64,000 nt of DNA from Actinomyces sp. oral taxon 170 str. F0386 (GTDB lineage Bacteria > Actinomycetota > Actinomycetes > Actinomycetales > Actinomycetaceae). The notes below the pieces were generated by a model. The model saw nothing but the letters and a program-made list of their open reading frames with translations, was not told where the DNA came from and did no database searches. Of the stretch, positions 48,246 through 58,144 are shown one piece after another. The position numbers were made by a program, and so were the translations under genes. Location of the stretch: positions 17,267-81,266 of the forward strand of contig NZ_GL882538.1 of the NCBI RefSeq assembly GCF_000195595.1, read 5' to 3'. Within the stretch, counting starts at the first letter, position 1. Every line of letters begins with the position of its first letter.

Positions 48246-49292
48246 GTGAGTGACCCCCTCATCCTCGGCATCGAGTCCACCTGCGACGAGACCGGCGTGG
48301 CCCTTGTGCGCGGCCGCGAGCTCCTCGCCGACGTCACCGCCACCTCCATGGACCAGTACGCGCGCTTCGGCGGGATCATCCCCGAGATCGCCTCGCGAGC
48401 CCACCTGGAGTCCTTCCTGCCCACCCTCGACGCCGCTCTGGATAGGGCCGGCGTCGACCTGAGTGAGGTCGACGCCGTCGCCGTGTGCGCCGGTCCGGGA
48501 CTCATCGGCTCCCTGACCGTCGGCATCTCCGCCGCCAAGGCGCTGGCCGCGAGCCTGGACAGGCCGATCTACGGCGTCAACCACGTCATCGGGCACCTGG
48601 CGGTCGACGAGCTGGTTGACGGCCCCCTGCCCGAGCGGTTCATCGGCCTCATCGTCTCCGGCGGGCACTCCAATCTCCTGAGCATCCGAGACATCGCCAC
48701 CGACGTCGTCGAGCTCGGTGGCACTCTCGACGACGCTGCGGGAGAGGCCTTTGACAAGGTCGGCAGGCTCCTGGGGCTTCCCTACCCCGGCGGCCCGCAC
48801 GTGGACCGGCTCTCCCAGGAGGGGGACCGCACGGCCATCCGCTTCCCTCGGGGGCTGGCCGCCGGTAAGGACAAGGAGCGTCACCGCTACGACTTCTCCT
48901 TCTCCGGGCTCAAGACCGCGGTGGCCCGCTACGTCGAGTCGCTGGAGGACGCCGGCCAGGAGGTCCCCAGTGCTGACGTCTGCGCCGCCTTCTCCGAGGC
49001 CGTCAACGACTCCCTGACGGCCAAGGCGGTCCAGGCCTGTCTGGACAACGACTGCGACACGCTCGTCGTCGGAGGCGGCTACTCCGCCAACTCCCGCCTG
49101 CGCTCCCTGGCCGCCGAGCGCTGCGAGGCCGCCGGTATCACCCTGCGCCTGCCGCCGCTGCGCTTCTGCACCGACAACGGCGCTCAGATCGCCGCCCTGG
49201 GCTCAGCGGCCGTGCGCGCCGGCGTGGCCCCCAGCCCCATGGGCTTCGCCCCAGACTCAGGAATGCCGCTGGATGTCAGTATCGCTCACTGA
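48246..49292 (+). CDS. tsaD: tRNA N6-adenosine threonylcarbamoyltransferase TsaD
   Basis: This is the catalytic subunit for t6A37 formation. The metal-binding motif is [10 protein letters not shown] (His113, His117); [41 protein letters not shown] and the late [10 protein letters not shown] are diagnostic. Length 348 aa is normal. GTG 48246 is eight bases after TAGGCT and lacks a Shine-Dalgarno. It is separated from tsaE/tsaB/rimI by the 6.5-kb sdh/tag insertion. Its 3' end overlaps the convergent tetR-like gene by 7 bp. Confidence 0.96.
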   Translation: MSDPLILGIESTCDETGVALVRGRELLADVTATSMDQYARFGGIIPEIASRAHLESFLPTLDAALDRAGVDLSEVDAVAVCAGPGLIGSLTVGISAAKALAASLDRPIYGVNHVIGHLAVDELVDGPLPERFIGLIVSGGHSNLLSIRDIATDVVELGGTLDDAAGEAFDKVGRLLGLPYPGGPHVDRLSQEGDRTAIRFPRGLAAGKDKERHRYDFSFSGLKTAVARYVESLEDAGQEVPSADVCAAFSEAVNDSLTAKAVQACLDNDCDTLVVGGGYSANSRLRSLAAERCEAAGITLRLPPLRFCTDNGAQIAALGSAAVRAGVAPSPMGFAPDSGMPLDVSIAH

Positions 49293-50038
49293 CGCCAGCT
49301 GACATTCACTGAAGCCGGCTCCGGCGCGTTCAGGTCGAGGTCGGCGGCGACGCCCCGGATGATGATCTCGATCTTGCGGTCCAGGCCGCCCCGGTCCAGC
49401 CAGCTCTCGTTCGGAGTCAGCGCCTCCGGCAGATCCGGTGCCCGCTTGGTAGCCGCGAGCCGACTCGCCTCCTCCAGTCCCGTGGAGTCGTCTCGGCCGG
49501 AGGAGAAGGCGCTCGGTTCCGGTTCCTGCCCTGCAGTCGGTGCGGACAGCCCGGAGCGTCCGACGGGGGAGCGCATGATCTCGATCTGTGCATGCGTGGA
49601 GATGACGGTGTCGCCCACAAAGTCCAGAACCACTCCGGCCTCCTCGGCCCCCAGTCCTCCGTCGACCAGGACCTGACACGCCTGGGACACCGGCCCGGCG
49701 AAGAGCTGATGCGCCCAGGGCACCCTCATGATGACACCGGCCAGACCGGGATAGTCCTCAAGCATTCCCCAGACGGACTCGACATGAGCTCGCACCGCGT
49801 CAGGCCAGTTGTCCTCGGAACGGGGGACGTCGACCTGCGCGGCGATCCGTTCCAGGCAGGCGGCCAGGAGGTCCTCACGCGAGGAGATCGTCCGGTACAG
49901 CCCGGAGACCGCCACGCCCATCCGCTTGGCCACGGCGGTGAGCGTGAACTCCGCGATGCCGAGCCCGAGCGCAGCCTCAACCACGTCGTCGCGCGTGAAC
50001 CCGGGCCGTGGGCCCGTGGGCTTGCCCAGTCGTGTCAT
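49286..50038 (-). CDS. TetR-family transcriptional regulator
   Basis: The product is 250 aa. The N-terminal TetR-type helix-turn-helix is visible ([40 protein letters not shown]). The ligand-binding region contains a ~55-residue low-complexity insert ([20 protein letters not shown]). TACGGT six bases before ATG 50038 suggests a leaderless transcript; the longer reading to 50101 would run over the operator palindrome. It is divergent from the fused ABC transporter, which it probably regulates. Confidence 0.88.
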   Translation of the reverse strand: MTRLGKPTGPRPGFTRDDVVEAALGLGIAEFTLTAVAKRMGVAVSGLYRTISSREDLLAACLERIAAQVDVPRSEDNWPDAVRAHVESVWGMLEDYPGLAGVIMRVPWAHQLFAGPVSQACQVLVDGGLGAEEAGVVLDFVGDTVISTHAQIEIMRSPVGRSGLSAPTAGQEPEPSAFSSGRDDSTGLEEASRLAATKRAPDLPEALTPNESWLDRGGLDRKIEIIIRGVAADLDLNAPEPASVNVSWRQ

Positions 50039-50091
50039 GGTCCAACCGTAATGCGTTCGCAGAATGGTTGCCCGTGGTTCAGCAGAGCGAG

Positions 50092-50105
50092 TAAGGTGCA
50101 CCTTA
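50092..50105. promoter_or_regulatory. Perfect palindrome in the tetR/ABC divergent region
   Basis: TAAGGTGCACCTTA, a 14-bp perfect palindrome, is about 55 bp before both start codons. A second imperfect palindrome (ACTGAAGG-CCTTTCAGT) follows at 50112-50128. Position and symmetry fit an operator for the TetR-family protein. Confidence 0.55.
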
Positions 50106-50158
50106 ACCAGGACTGAAGGCCTTTCAGTATTAGATCTGGCACTGGATGGAGGCTCCTG

Positions 50159-53100
50159 ATGAGCAAGCAGACAACGCCGTCGGCCCCGCCGTCGACATCT
50201 CAGCCCGTAACGTCCCAGTCACTGCTCGCCGAGCCGGCCCCTACGGTCGAGCGCGCCGCCGAATCTCACCCTGCCGACTCTGGCGGTCCGGAAGCGAGCG
50301 CACAGACGGGAACGGGGGGCAATGCCCAGCGCTCCCGTGAGGGACAGGCCGCCATCGCCCGCCTGGGTGCCCCCATCCGTATCAGGCTGCGGATCGGGCA
50401 GGTTCTCGTCCTTCTCTCCGCGGTCCTCGCAGTTGCGCCCTATATCGCGCTGGTCCAGCTCGGTGACATTCTCCTGGACGCCTACCGGGCGGGCGTGAGC
50501 CCCGACTCGCAGCGCGTGCACAGTGCCGTCATGGTGCTTGTGAGCGCCTACTCCGCACGATTGCTCCTGTACTTCATGGCGCTGCTCATCACCCATCTGG
50601 CCGACCTCTCCCTGCGGGACCGGCTGCGCCGTGACATCGTCGAGCGCATCTCCCACGCCCCACTGGCCTGGTTCACCGAATCCACCTCCGGACGTATCCG
50701 CAAGGCCGTCCAGGACGACACGACCACCGTGCACACGGTCATCGCCCACGGCCCCGTCGAGCGCCTCAACGCCATCGTCACTCCCTTGGCGCTTCTCATC
50801 TGCGCCTTCTGGATCGACTGGCGCCTGGCCCTGCTGGCCTTGTCCACGCTCATCCTCTACGTGCTGACCTACTCCGCGTCCCTACGGGGCATGAATGAGA
50901 AGACCGTCGAGATGGACCGCAAGCTGGCCGCGGTCTCCTCCAGCATGGTCGAGTTCGTCTCCGGTATCGGCGTGGTCAAGGCCTTCGGCCGCGTCGGGCG
51001 CGCCCACTCGGCCTACCTCACTGCGGCCGACGAGTTCTCCTCCTTCTACCGGGCCTGGGCGATGCCCCTGGTGACCGTCGCCTGCCTGTCCTTCACCTGG
51101 GTGTCGATCCCGGTGCTGCTCCTGGTCAATCTCGGTGGAGGGGCGCTGCTCATGCATGCCGGGACGGTCACCCTTCCCCAGGTCCTGACCACCACCCTCA
51201 TCGCCCTGGTCCTCCCCGGTGCTCTCACCACCGTCGCGTCGATCTCCTGGTCCTACCAACTGGCCGGAGCGGCGGCGCTGCGCCTGTGCGAGGTCCTCGA
51301 CACCCCCGTGCTGCCCATATCGGACTCTCCGGAGCGGCCCCAGTCGGCGAGGGTGGAGATCGAGCATGTCTCTTTCTCCTACGGGGACACCCTCGCCGTC
51401 GACGACGCCTCCCTCATTCTGGAACCCGGAACCGTCACCGCTCTGCTTGGCCCCTCCGGCTCGGGCAAGTCGACGCTGGCCACCCTCATCGCCCGCTTCG
51501 CTGACCCCGACGCGGGAGCCGTGCGCATCGGCGGGGTGGACCTGCGCGACATGGATGAGGACACCCTGTACTCCACCGTCTCCTTCATCCTCCAGGACGC
51601 CCAGCTGCTGGGCACCACAGTGCGGGAGAACATCTCGCTCGGGCGCCCCGACGCCGACCTGGAGCAGGTGCGCGCCGCCGCCCGGGTCGCCCGCATCGAC
51701 GAGGAGATTATGGCCCTGCCGGACGGCTACGACACCGTTCTGGGACAGGACACGGGTCTGTCCGGCGGGCAGGAGCAGCGCATCGCCATCGCCCGCGCCA
51801 TCCTGCTGAACACCCCCGTCATCCTGCTCGACGAGGCCACCGCCATGGCCGACCCCGAGTCCGAGGCTGAGATCCAGGAGGCTCTGAGCGCCCTGGTGGA
51901 GGATCGCACCGTCCTGGTCATCGCCCACCGTCCAGCCGCAGTGCGTGGTGCCCACCGCATCGCCGTCATGGACCGTGGCCGCATCGTGGCCTGCGGCAGC
52001 CACGACGACCTGCTGGATGAGCCCCACTACCGTGCTCTTCTGCGGCAGACCGGTGAGCTCGACGACGTCGAGACCCCGGTCACGGAGAAGACCGCCAAGA
52101 GCTCTACGAGCTCGCCGGCTCTCAGCCCCGACTCGGTTCGTGCCGAGGACGAGGCGGATGACGTCACCGTGACCCGGGGGCCGGCCGGTACGGGTTCCCC
52201 GCGCAGCACCCGCTCGCTGCTGGCCCGCTTCCACCGGCTCATGGTCGAGTCCTCCTGGCGGCGGACGCGCAGCTGCCTCATCCTGGCGGCGGCCAATGGG
52301 ATCACGGTGGGGCTGGCGCTTCTGGTACTCCTGCCCGCAACGGTGTCTCTGGGCTCCGGTGCGCCCCGCTGGGGCCTGTCCTTCGGGAACTGGCTCCTCA
52401 TTCTGATCGTCCTCGGCATCGGGGCGGCCGCGCTGGAGTTCCAGGGACAGCGCAAGGGCATGTCCGGGGCGCTCGGCTTCATGCACGATGTCCACCACGC
52501 GGTCGGTGACCAGATAGCTCGCCTCCCGCTGCGCTGGTTCACCTCCGACTCCGCTGGAACCCTGTCCCGGGCCGTCAGTCAGGAGATGGTGTCGCTGGGA
52601 GAGTCCGCCGCCCACTTCATGTACAGGCTCACCTCCACGACTGCGGCCTGCGTCGTCGTCTGGGCGGGTTCGTGGGCATGGGACTGGCGCCTGGGCCTCC
52701 TGCTGACGGTCGCAGCGCCAGTGCTCGCCGGGTTCGTCCGTATCGCACGCCGCCTGCTGGACCACGGAAAGTCGATCTCCGAGCCCGCCGAGCGCGAGCT
52801 CGCCACCCGGGTGGTCGAGATCGCCCGATGCCAGGGCGCCCTGCGCTCCTGCCGGGCCGCCACCGGCTACAGCCGCCTGACCGCGGCCTTCGACGACGGT
52901 GCCCGGGCCTCCGGACGCGCCCTGTGGTGGGAGACCGCGGGCAACATCGTCAATGGTGCCCTCAGTCAGGTCATCATCGTCGCCCTGATCACCCTGACGG
53001 CCTCGCGAGCCGTCGGCGGCACCATGGAACCGCTCGTGGCCGTGGCCATTATCGGCATGTGCCTGCGCTTCACCACCATGATTGATGAGATCGGCGCCAA

Positions 53101-53953
53101 CGTCATGGGCATGGAGGAACGTCGCCAGATGATGAACCACCTCGATGCCGTCATGGATGCCGAGCTCATGGCCGAGCCCGAGGGCCGCACCGACCTGCCC
53201 GAACCCGGCGCCGTCGGACTCGATGACGTCGTCTTCGGCTACCGGACCGACATGCCCGTGCTGGACGGGGTGTCGCTGGACGTCCCAGCGCGCAGCATGT
53301 GCGCGATCGTGGGGCCCTCCGGCAGCGGCAAGACGACTATCGCGCGGCTCCTGGCCCGCTTCTGGGACGTCGACTCGGGAACGGTGCGGGTGGGCGGCAC
53401 GGACGTGCGCGACATGCCGACCGCCCAGCTCATGGAGCAGCTCTCCATGGTGTTCCAGGACGTCTACCTCTTCGACGACACCCTGGCCGCCAATATCCGC
53501 ATCGGCAACCCGGTGGCCGATGACGAGCAGATTCGCTGGGCAGCGGACCTGGCCGGCGTCACTGAGATCGTCGAACGGCTGCCACACGGCTGGGACACCC
53601 GTGTGGGAGAGGGTGGGCGTGCCCTGTCCGGGGGCGAGCGCCAGCGCGTCTCCATCGCCCGGGCACTGCTCAAACGTGCGCCGATCGTTCTGCTCGACGA
53701 GGCCACCAGCGCCCTGGACGCGGAGAACGAGGCCAACATCGTGGCCGCCATGGAGGAGCTGCGACGCACCTCGACACTCATCGTCATCGCCCACAAGCTC
53801 GAGACGATCGCCGCCGCCGACCAGGTGATCGTTCTCGACGACGCCGGGCACGTCGCCCAGCGCGGACGGCACGAGGACCTTGTGGAGGTGGAGGGCCCCT
53901 ACCGGAGCTTCTGGGAGCAGCGCACCCGCGCCCGCGGCTGGGCTCTCGTGTAG
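50159..53953 (+). CDS. Fused two-module ABC transporter (TMD-NBD-TMD-NBD)
   Basis: A single 1264-aa polypeptide contains two complete half-transporters. Module 1: TMD ~60-350, NBD ~385-630 with GPSGSGKSTLATL, LSGGQEQRIAIARA and LLDEATAMADPESEAEI. Module 2: TMD ~690-960, NBD ~1005-1250 with GPSGSGKTTIARLL, LSGGERQRVSIARA and LLDEATSALDAENEA. The ADPESE ending of Walker B in module 1 is reminiscent of the YbtPQ/IrtAB siderophore-uptake exporters-by-fold, usually two separate genes; substrate otherwise unknown. GGAGGCTCCTG precedes ATG 50159. It is divergent from the TetR gene. Confidence 0.9.
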   Translation: MSKQTTPSAPPSTSQPVTSQSLLAEPAPTVERAAESHPADSGGPEASAQTGTGGNAQRSREGQAAIARLGAPIRIRLRIGQVLVLLSAVLAVAPYIALVQLGDILLDAYRAGVSPDSQRVHSAVMVLVSAYSARLLLYFMALLITHLADLSLRDRLRRDIVERISHAPLAWFTESTSGRIRKAVQDDTTTVHTVIAHGPVERLNAIVTPLALLICAFWIDWRLALLALSTLILYVLTYSASLRGMNEKTVEMDRKLAAVSSSMVEFVSGIGVVKAFGRVGRAHSAYLTAADEFSSFYRAWAMPLVTVACLSFTWVSIPVLLLVNLGGGALLMHAGTVTLPQVLTTTLIALVLPGALTTVASISWSYQLAGAAALRLCEVLDTPVLPISDSPERPQSARVEIEHVSFSYGDTLAVDDASLILEPGTVTALLGPSGSGKSTLATLIARFADPDAGAVRIGGVDLRDMDEDTLYSTVSFILQDAQLLGTTVRENISLGRPDADLEQVRAAARVARIDEEIMALPDGYDTVLGQDTGLSGGQEQRIAIARAILLNTPVILLDEATAMADPESEAEIQEALSALVEDRTVLVIAHRPAAVRGAHRIAVMDRGRIVACGSHDDLLDEPHYRALLRQTGELDDVETPVTEKTAKSSTSSPALSPDSVRAEDEADDVTVTRGPAGTGSPRSTRSLLARFHRLMVESSWRRTRSCLILAAANGITVGLALLVLLPATVSLGSGAPRWGLSFGNWLLILIVLGIGAAALEFQGQRKGMSGALGFMHDVHHAVGDQIARLPLRWFTSDSAGTLSRAVSQEMVSLGESAAHFMYRLTSTTAACVVVWAGSWAWDWRLGLLLTVAAPVLAGFVRIARRLLDHGKSISEPAERELATRVVEIARCQGALRSCRAATGYSRLTAAFDDGARASGRALWWETAGNIVNGALSQVIIVALITLTASRAVGGTMEPLVAVAIIGMCLRFTTMIDEIGANVMGMEERRQMMNHLDAVMDAELMAEPEGRTDLPEPGAVGLDDVVFGYRTDMPVLDGVSLDVPARSMCAIVGPSGSGKTTIARLLARFWDVDSGTVRVGGTDVRDMPTAQLMEQLSMVFQDVYLFDDTLAANIRIGNPVADDEQIRWAADLAGVTEIVERLPHGWDTRVGEGGRALSGGERQRVSIARALLKRAPIVLLDEATSALDAENEANIVAAMEELRRTSTLIVIAHKLETIAAADQVIVLDDAGHVAQRGRHEDLVEVEGPYRSFWEQRTRARGWALV

Positions 53954-53981
53954 AAAAGCGAGGCGTGCCTCGGGGGACTCG

Positions 53982-55208
53982 TCAGGACCTGGCCGCCAGC
54001 GACAGCACCTCGGTGGGACGCAGGGGCCTGCCGGCACGGGCCTCGGCCAGCAGCAGCCTGACGGCCGCCTCCCTCTGCCCGTCGTAGGCTCTGACGGCGG
54101 CGATCTGGCGCTGGTAGGAGGCCCCTGTCTCCAGGGTGGCGCGCACGGAGTCCAGCTCGGCGGCGCAGCCCAGGTCCTTGGCGACTGGCGTGAGCTCGGT
54201 GAGCATCCGCTCCACCGTGTCGCCCACAAGCTCCTCCTCGCCGGCTGAGTTGACGATGAGGATCGCGTCCATGCCGTAGCGGGCCGAGCGCCACTTGTTC
54301 TCGGCGACGTACCAGTCTGGCATCGCGTCGAGATCCTCGCCCCGGTCCAGGGTGCGGGAGAAGGACTCCACGAGGCACTGGGTCAGCGCCGCGATTCCGG
54401 CCAGCTCGGTGAGGTTCGTGGCGGCGTCGCACGCCCGTATCTCGATGGTGCCCAGTCGTGGCGAGGGACGCACGTCCCAGCGGATCTCGGTGAAGTCCTC
54501 GATGACGCCGGTGTGCACCAGGTCCCCGGTGTAGCTCTCCAGCTGTTCCCAGGTGCTGAACTGCTCGGGGGCGCCGGCGGTGGGCAGCTGCTGGAACATC
54601 ATGGCCCGGTTGTCCGCGTATCCCGTGTCCGCACCCGCCCAGAACGGTGAGGATGCGCTCAGGCACTGCAGGTGGGCGGTGCGGGTGAGCAGCGCCTTGA
54701 GGATCGGCAGGACCTTGGCCCGGTCCTCGACCCCGACGTGCACGTGGGTGCCGAAGATGAGCATCTGATGACCCCACAGCCGGGTGCGGTCCACCAGACG
54801 GGCGTAGCGCTCGGCATTGGTCACCTTCTGCACCAATGGGTCCGCGAAGGGGTGGGTACCGGCTGAGGCCAGGTCCACGCGCAGCGGGTCGGTGACTGGA
54901 AGGACCCGGTCGAAGGCGAGTGCGATGTCCTCTACGCACTCCGACACGGTCCGGCGCGCTCCGGAGACCAGTTCGATGGTGTTGAGCATCATCTCGCCGT
55001 GCACGTGCGGGTCCGGTCCCACCTTCTGGAGGATCTCCTCGGCGCACTGACGCAGGTCGAGGCTGTCTCGGTCGATGAGGGCCAGCTCCCACTCCACGCC
55101 CAGCGTGGACCGGGCTGAGCTGGCGAAGGGCAGGGACTGGGGCCGGCGAGCCGGCGGCAGCTGCGAGTCCGCCAGGGCGGGGGCGGTGCTCTGGTTCATG
55201 TCCTGCAT
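53982..55208 (-). CDS. Carboxylate-amine ligase, YbdK/GCS2 family
   Basis: The product is a 408-aa glutamate-cysteine ligase type-2-like enzyme. Motifs TLGVEWELALID, HGEMMLNTIELVSG, GTHPFADPLV, LIFGTHVHVGVEDR and LGTIEIRACDAATNL match the YbdK family, which makes weak gamma-glutamyl ligases in E. coli; the true substrate is uncertain. The start is ATG 55208 or the second ATG at 55199. It is convergent with the ABC transporter gene 28 bp away. Confidence 0.85.
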   Translation of the reverse strand: MQDMNQSTAPALADSQLPPARRPQSLPFASSARSTLGVEWELALIDRDSLDLRQCAEEILQKVGPDPHVHGEMMLNTIELVSGARRTVSECVEDIALAFDRVLPVTDPLRVDLASAGTHPFADPLVQKVTNAERYARLVDRTRLWGHQMLIFGTHVHVGVEDRAKVLPILKALLTRTAHLQCLSASSPFWAGADTGYADNRAMMFQQLPTAGAPEQFSTWEQLESYTGDLVHTGVIEDFTEIRWDVRPSPRLGTIEIRACDAATNLTELAGIAALTQCLVESFSRTLDRGEDLDAMPDWYVAENKWRSARYGMDAILIVNSAGEEELVGDTVERMLTELTPVAKDLGCAAELDSVRATLETGASYQRQIAAVRAYDGQREAAVRLLLAEARAGRPLRPTEVLSLAARS

Positions 55209-55297
55209 GTCCTGGTCGTCTCCTCGGGTTCCGTCGGTCCCTGACGGGTCGTGGCAGGTGGTCTCGGTGGCTAGTCGCTGGAAGGCACGCAGCCGGG

Positions 55298-56566
55298 TCA
55301 GTGGGATGACGAGTCAGTCGATGGTGTGCTGTCGATGGGCTCGACGACGAGGACGACGCCCTTGGCCTTGTCTCCCACGCGGGTCAGGATCCAGGTCTCG
55401 GCCTCCTGGCCGCTGAGCCTCAGTGAGGTGCGCAGCGCATCGGGTGAGACATCGACCCCCCGCTTGAGGATCTCCAGACTTCCCACCCCCAGCTCGCGGG
55501 CTCTGGCCCGCAGGGTCTTGAGCCGCAGCGGCAGAACCTCAGTGAGCCGGAAGGAACGAACGAAGGGCGTGGTCGCCGTGTCGGGCATGTTCTCCGACGT
55601 GAGATAGCCGATCCGTGGTCCCACCGGCCGGGCGGACAGCGTCTGGCAGAGGCGGGCGACGAGCCCGGCCCGGATGGCGGCGCCGTCGGGCACGTGGATG
55701 ATGCTGCCCAGGTCGTCGGGAGAGGTGATCGGATCGACCTGAACCGGCGGTTCGGAAGGATCGGTGACGTCGTCGGCCATTGTGTGGGCGGTGATGCCAT
55801 TCGCCCCCGAGTGCAGGACCAGCGCGGAGCGCCCGGGACCCTCCGGTGTCAGCGGACCGCACCAGATGGCGGCCTCCACCACGTCGCCGTCCACGCTCAC
55901 CCATTGCGTGTGGGAGTCCGACGGCAGCGCGGTGTGGTTGATGCCGGGGGCGACCTTGACGCCGAGAGCGGGCACGGTCTCCCGCAGCGCGAGCACCTGA
56001 GACAGGGCCGGTGACCACTGCTCGGGATCGCTGATGCGCCGTCCCTCGGCGCGGCGGGCGGGGTCGGCGAAGACGGCATCCACCCCGCGCTCGGCCAGGT
56101 CGATCTCCAGGGCGTCGGCGTACTCGACGCTCGCGTGGGGGAAGGGCATGAGGTTGATGGTGGCCAGGGCGGCCGTGGCCTCGTCGTGGTCGACAGCAAG
56201 CACCGGCAGGTCGAGCCCGGCCAGCGCGACGGCGTCGCCGCCGATCCCGCAGCCCAGGTCCGCCACCTTCGTCACGCCGGCGGCCGCGTAGCGGGCGGCG
56301 TGATGGGCCGAGACCGCCAACCGGGTGGCCTGCTCCAGACCGTCGGCGGTGAAGAGCATCTGCTGGGCGAAGGGCCCGAACTTGGCGGCTGCCCGGGCGC
56401 GCAGGCGCTGCTGGGTCAGAGCGGCCGCCACCAGGGCGGGGGAGTGGCCCTCCTCGCGCAGGGAGCGTCCCAGTGACAGGGCCTCGGCCGGGTCGTAATG
56501 GGGCAGGGAGGACAGGAGCTCCCAGCCCTCGGGCGTCAGAAGGAGCGCGACGTGGTTCTCAGCCAT
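55298..56566 (-). CDS. Class I SAM-dependent methyltransferase with C-terminal THUMP-like region
   Basis: The product is 422 aa. The SAM motif I is KVADLGCGIGGDAVALAG, followed by LAVDHDEATAALATINL and the catalytic-type VDAVFADPARRAEGRR. The C-terminal third (PLRLKTLRARARELGVGSLE, LKRGVDVSPDALR) matches the THUMP-like domain that accompanies these actinobacterial enzymes. RNA is the likely substrate, but this is inference. ATG 56566 (TGATCT six bases upstream) is preferred to GTG 56569. Confidence 0.8.
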   Translation of the reverse strand: MAENHVALLLTPEGWELLSSLPHYDPAEALSLGRSLREEGHSPALVAAALTQQRLRARAAAKFGPFAQQMLFTADGLEQATRLAVSAHHAARYAAAGVTKVADLGCGIGGDAVALAGLDLPVLAVDHDEATAALATINLMPFPHASVEYADALEIDLAERGVDAVFADPARRAEGRRISDPEQWSPALSQVLALRETVPALGVKVAPGINHTALPSDSHTQWVSVDGDVVEAAIWCGPLTPEGPGRSALVLHSGANGITAHTMADDVTDPSEPPVQVDPITSPDDLGSIIHVPDGAAIRAGLVARLCQTLSARPVGPRIGYLTSENMPDTATTPFVRSFRLTEVLPLRLKTLRARARELGVGSLEILKRGVDVSPDALRTSLRLSGQEAETWILTRVGDKAKGVVLVVEPIDSTPSTDSSSH

Positions 56567-56752
56567 CACCCCAGATCATTCCATGGCGAACCGGCCAATG
56601 CGCGTGATGTTCGCTGGGTGGGCGCGTGGAGGAGGCCCCTACCGGGCCGGTAGGCGGCTGCCGGGGCAGCCGTGTGGGTAGTGTGGTGAGCCAATGAATG
56701 CCCCCGCACCCCGGCGGTGGCGGACTGCAGTGGACGGAAGGACCTGGAGCTG

Positions 56753-57559
56753 ATGGCCGACGAGGAAGCACGTATCAGTGCTATCGGTGGGGCCGACGCC
56801 GTTGCAGGCCGTGGAGACGACGACGGGAGCCATCCCCAGCCGGCTCCTCGCGCCATAAGCCGTCGCAAGGCTCTTCTGCGCCGTCTGGTGCGGGTCTCGC
56901 TGGTCGTCGTCGGAGTCCTGGGACTCATCACGGTCGGGGCCGGCATCTGGGCCTGGACCGTCAGTGCCGGTCACATCCAGGTCGCCGGTGAGAGCGGCGA
57001 GAACAGTGATACAGCAGGCGCCCCGGTGGCGATCGTGCTGGGTGCCGCCGTTCACGCAGACGGGCAGCCCTCGCCCTGGCTCTCCTACCGTCTTGACACC
57101 GCCGCCGACCTCTACACCAGCGGCCGTGTCGAGGCGATCCTGGTCTCCGGGGACAACCGGCGCGTCGGATACGACGAGCCCACCGTCATGCGCGACTACC
57201 TCACCTCCAAAGGGATCCCCAGTCAGGCGATCGCCCTGGACTACGCGGGCTTCGACACCTACGACACCTGCGTGCGGGCCCGCAGGATCTTCGGGATCGA
57301 GCGCGCCCTGCTCGTAACCCAGGACTTCCATGAGCCTCGGGCGGTCGCCATCTGCCGCTCTGTCGGTGTCGACGTCGATGGCGTCGGTGACTCCCGTGCT
57401 CGCCGCGACCGCATCAGCTGGGCCGTCAGCTGGACGCGGGAGCGCCTGGCCACGATCAAGGCCGCTGCCGACGTCGTCTCCAGACGCGACCCGACCCTGG
57501 GACGTCGTGAGACGAGCGTGGGCGAGGCGATCGTCTGGACGCGGGAGCACCGGCGCTGA
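56753..57559 (+). CDS. SanA/YdcF-like DUF218 membrane protein
   Basis: The product is 268 aa: a short acidic N-terminus, one transmembrane anchor (~48-70, VSLVVVGVLGLITVGAGIWA), then a DUF218 domain with VAIVLGAAVHADGQPSPWLS, EAILVSGDNRRVGYDEPTVM, DTYDTCVRARRIFG and LLVTQDFHEPRAVAICRSVG. SanA homologues affect vancomycin exclusion and cell-envelope integrity in E. coli; the enzyme activity is unknown. ATG 56753 follows GGAGCTG. It is divergent from the methyltransferase. Confidence 0.85.
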   Translation: MADEEARISAIGGADAVAGRGDDDGSHPQPAPRAISRRKALLRRLVRVSLVVVGVLGLITVGAGIWAWTVSAGHIQVAGESGENSDTAGAPVAIVLGAAVHADGQPSPWLSYRLDTAADLYTSGRVEAILVSGDNRRVGYDEPTVMRDYLTSKGIPSQAIALDYAGFDTYDTCVRARRIFGIERALLVTQDFHEPRAVAICRSVGVDVDGVGDSRARRDRISWAVSWTRERLATIKAAADVVSRRDPTLGRRETSVGEAIVWTREHRR

Positions 57560-57596
57560 CGAGGGCTGACGCCCACGGCGAAACCACCGCCACGCT

Positions 57597-57623
57597 TTGG
57601 CACTCGCGTTGACTGAGTGCTAA
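57597..57623 (+). promoter_or_regulatory. CIRCE operator (HrcA-binding)
   Basis: TTGGCACTC, nine bases, GAGTGCTAA. It matches the CIRCE consensus TTAGCACTC-N9-GAGTGCTAA in 17 of 18 positions and lies on the groES promoter, so groES should be repressed by HrcA and induced by heat. Confidence 0.95.
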
Positions 57624-57637
57624 CGCCGTCGTAGATT
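57609..57637 (+). promoter_or_regulatory. groES promoter overlapping CIRCE
   Basis: TTGACT (57609-57614) lies within the CIRCE spacer, then exactly 17 bp, then TAGATT (57632-57637). HrcA bound to CIRCE would cover the -35. The predicted leader is ~165 nt. Confidence 0.8.
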
Positions 57638-57809
57638 CTCCGTCAGGCGCAGCGGAGTGCTCGCCCTGGTCCTGGGACGCAGGCGGGCGCCTTCTGCGAC
57701 TCGCACTCCTGCTTCGTGCCGGACCGGCCCCCGCGACGGCGGTCGGGTACGCCTCGGGAGGGCGATCAAGCCGTTCTACTGCACGTTGAAGAGAAGGAGG
57801 AGGTCTCCG

Positions 57810-58106
57810 ATGTCGATCTCCATCAAGCCGCTCGAGGACCGCATTGTCGTCCAGACCGTTGAGGCCGAGCAGACCACCGCATCCGGCCTGGTCATTCCCG
57901 ACACCGCCAAGGAGAAGCCCCAGGAGGGCAAGGTCGTGGCCGTGGGCCCCGGCCGCGTCGATGACTCCGGCAATCGCGTTCCGGTCGACGTCGCCGAGGG
58001 CGATGTCGTCATCTACTCCAAGTACGGGGGCACCGAGGTCAGCTACGCCGGTGAGGACTACCTCATCCTGTCGGCCCGCGACGTCCTGGCGGTTGTCACC
58101 AAGTGA
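57810..58106 (+). CDS. groES: Co-chaperonin GroES
   Basis: The product is a 98-aa Hsp10, the heptameric lid of GroEL. It begins [20 protein letters not shown], has the mobile loop [13 protein letters not shown]-like segment [17 protein letters not shown], and ends [29 protein letters not shown] precedes ATG 57810. It is controlled by CIRCE. No groEL follows: a terminator and the opposing whiB gene come next, so groEL must be elsewhere. Confidence 0.97.
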   Translation: MSISIKPLEDRIVVQTVEAEQTTASGLVIPDTAKEKPQEGKVVAVGPGRVDDSGNRVPVDVAEGDVVIYSKYGGTEVSYAGEDYLILSARDVLAVVTK

Positions 58107-58144
58107 TCCGCTGATACCGCGTGCGCCCCACGGCGCCGCGGCGT

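Noticed and set aside
50092-50105. DtxR/IdeR iron box before the YbtPQ/IrtAB-like transporter
   Set aside because: AGGT and ACCT halves are present but separated by 2 bases, not 7 as in the DtxR consensus. A TetR operator is the simpler reading.
50882-54229. 1115-codon open frame on the minus strand opposite the fused ABC transporter
   Set aside because: It is an antisense shadow of a high-GC gene. The translation is low-complexity, has no domains, and the sense strand encodes an obvious transporter. The same applies to long antisense frames at 19666-21486 and 42452-44209.
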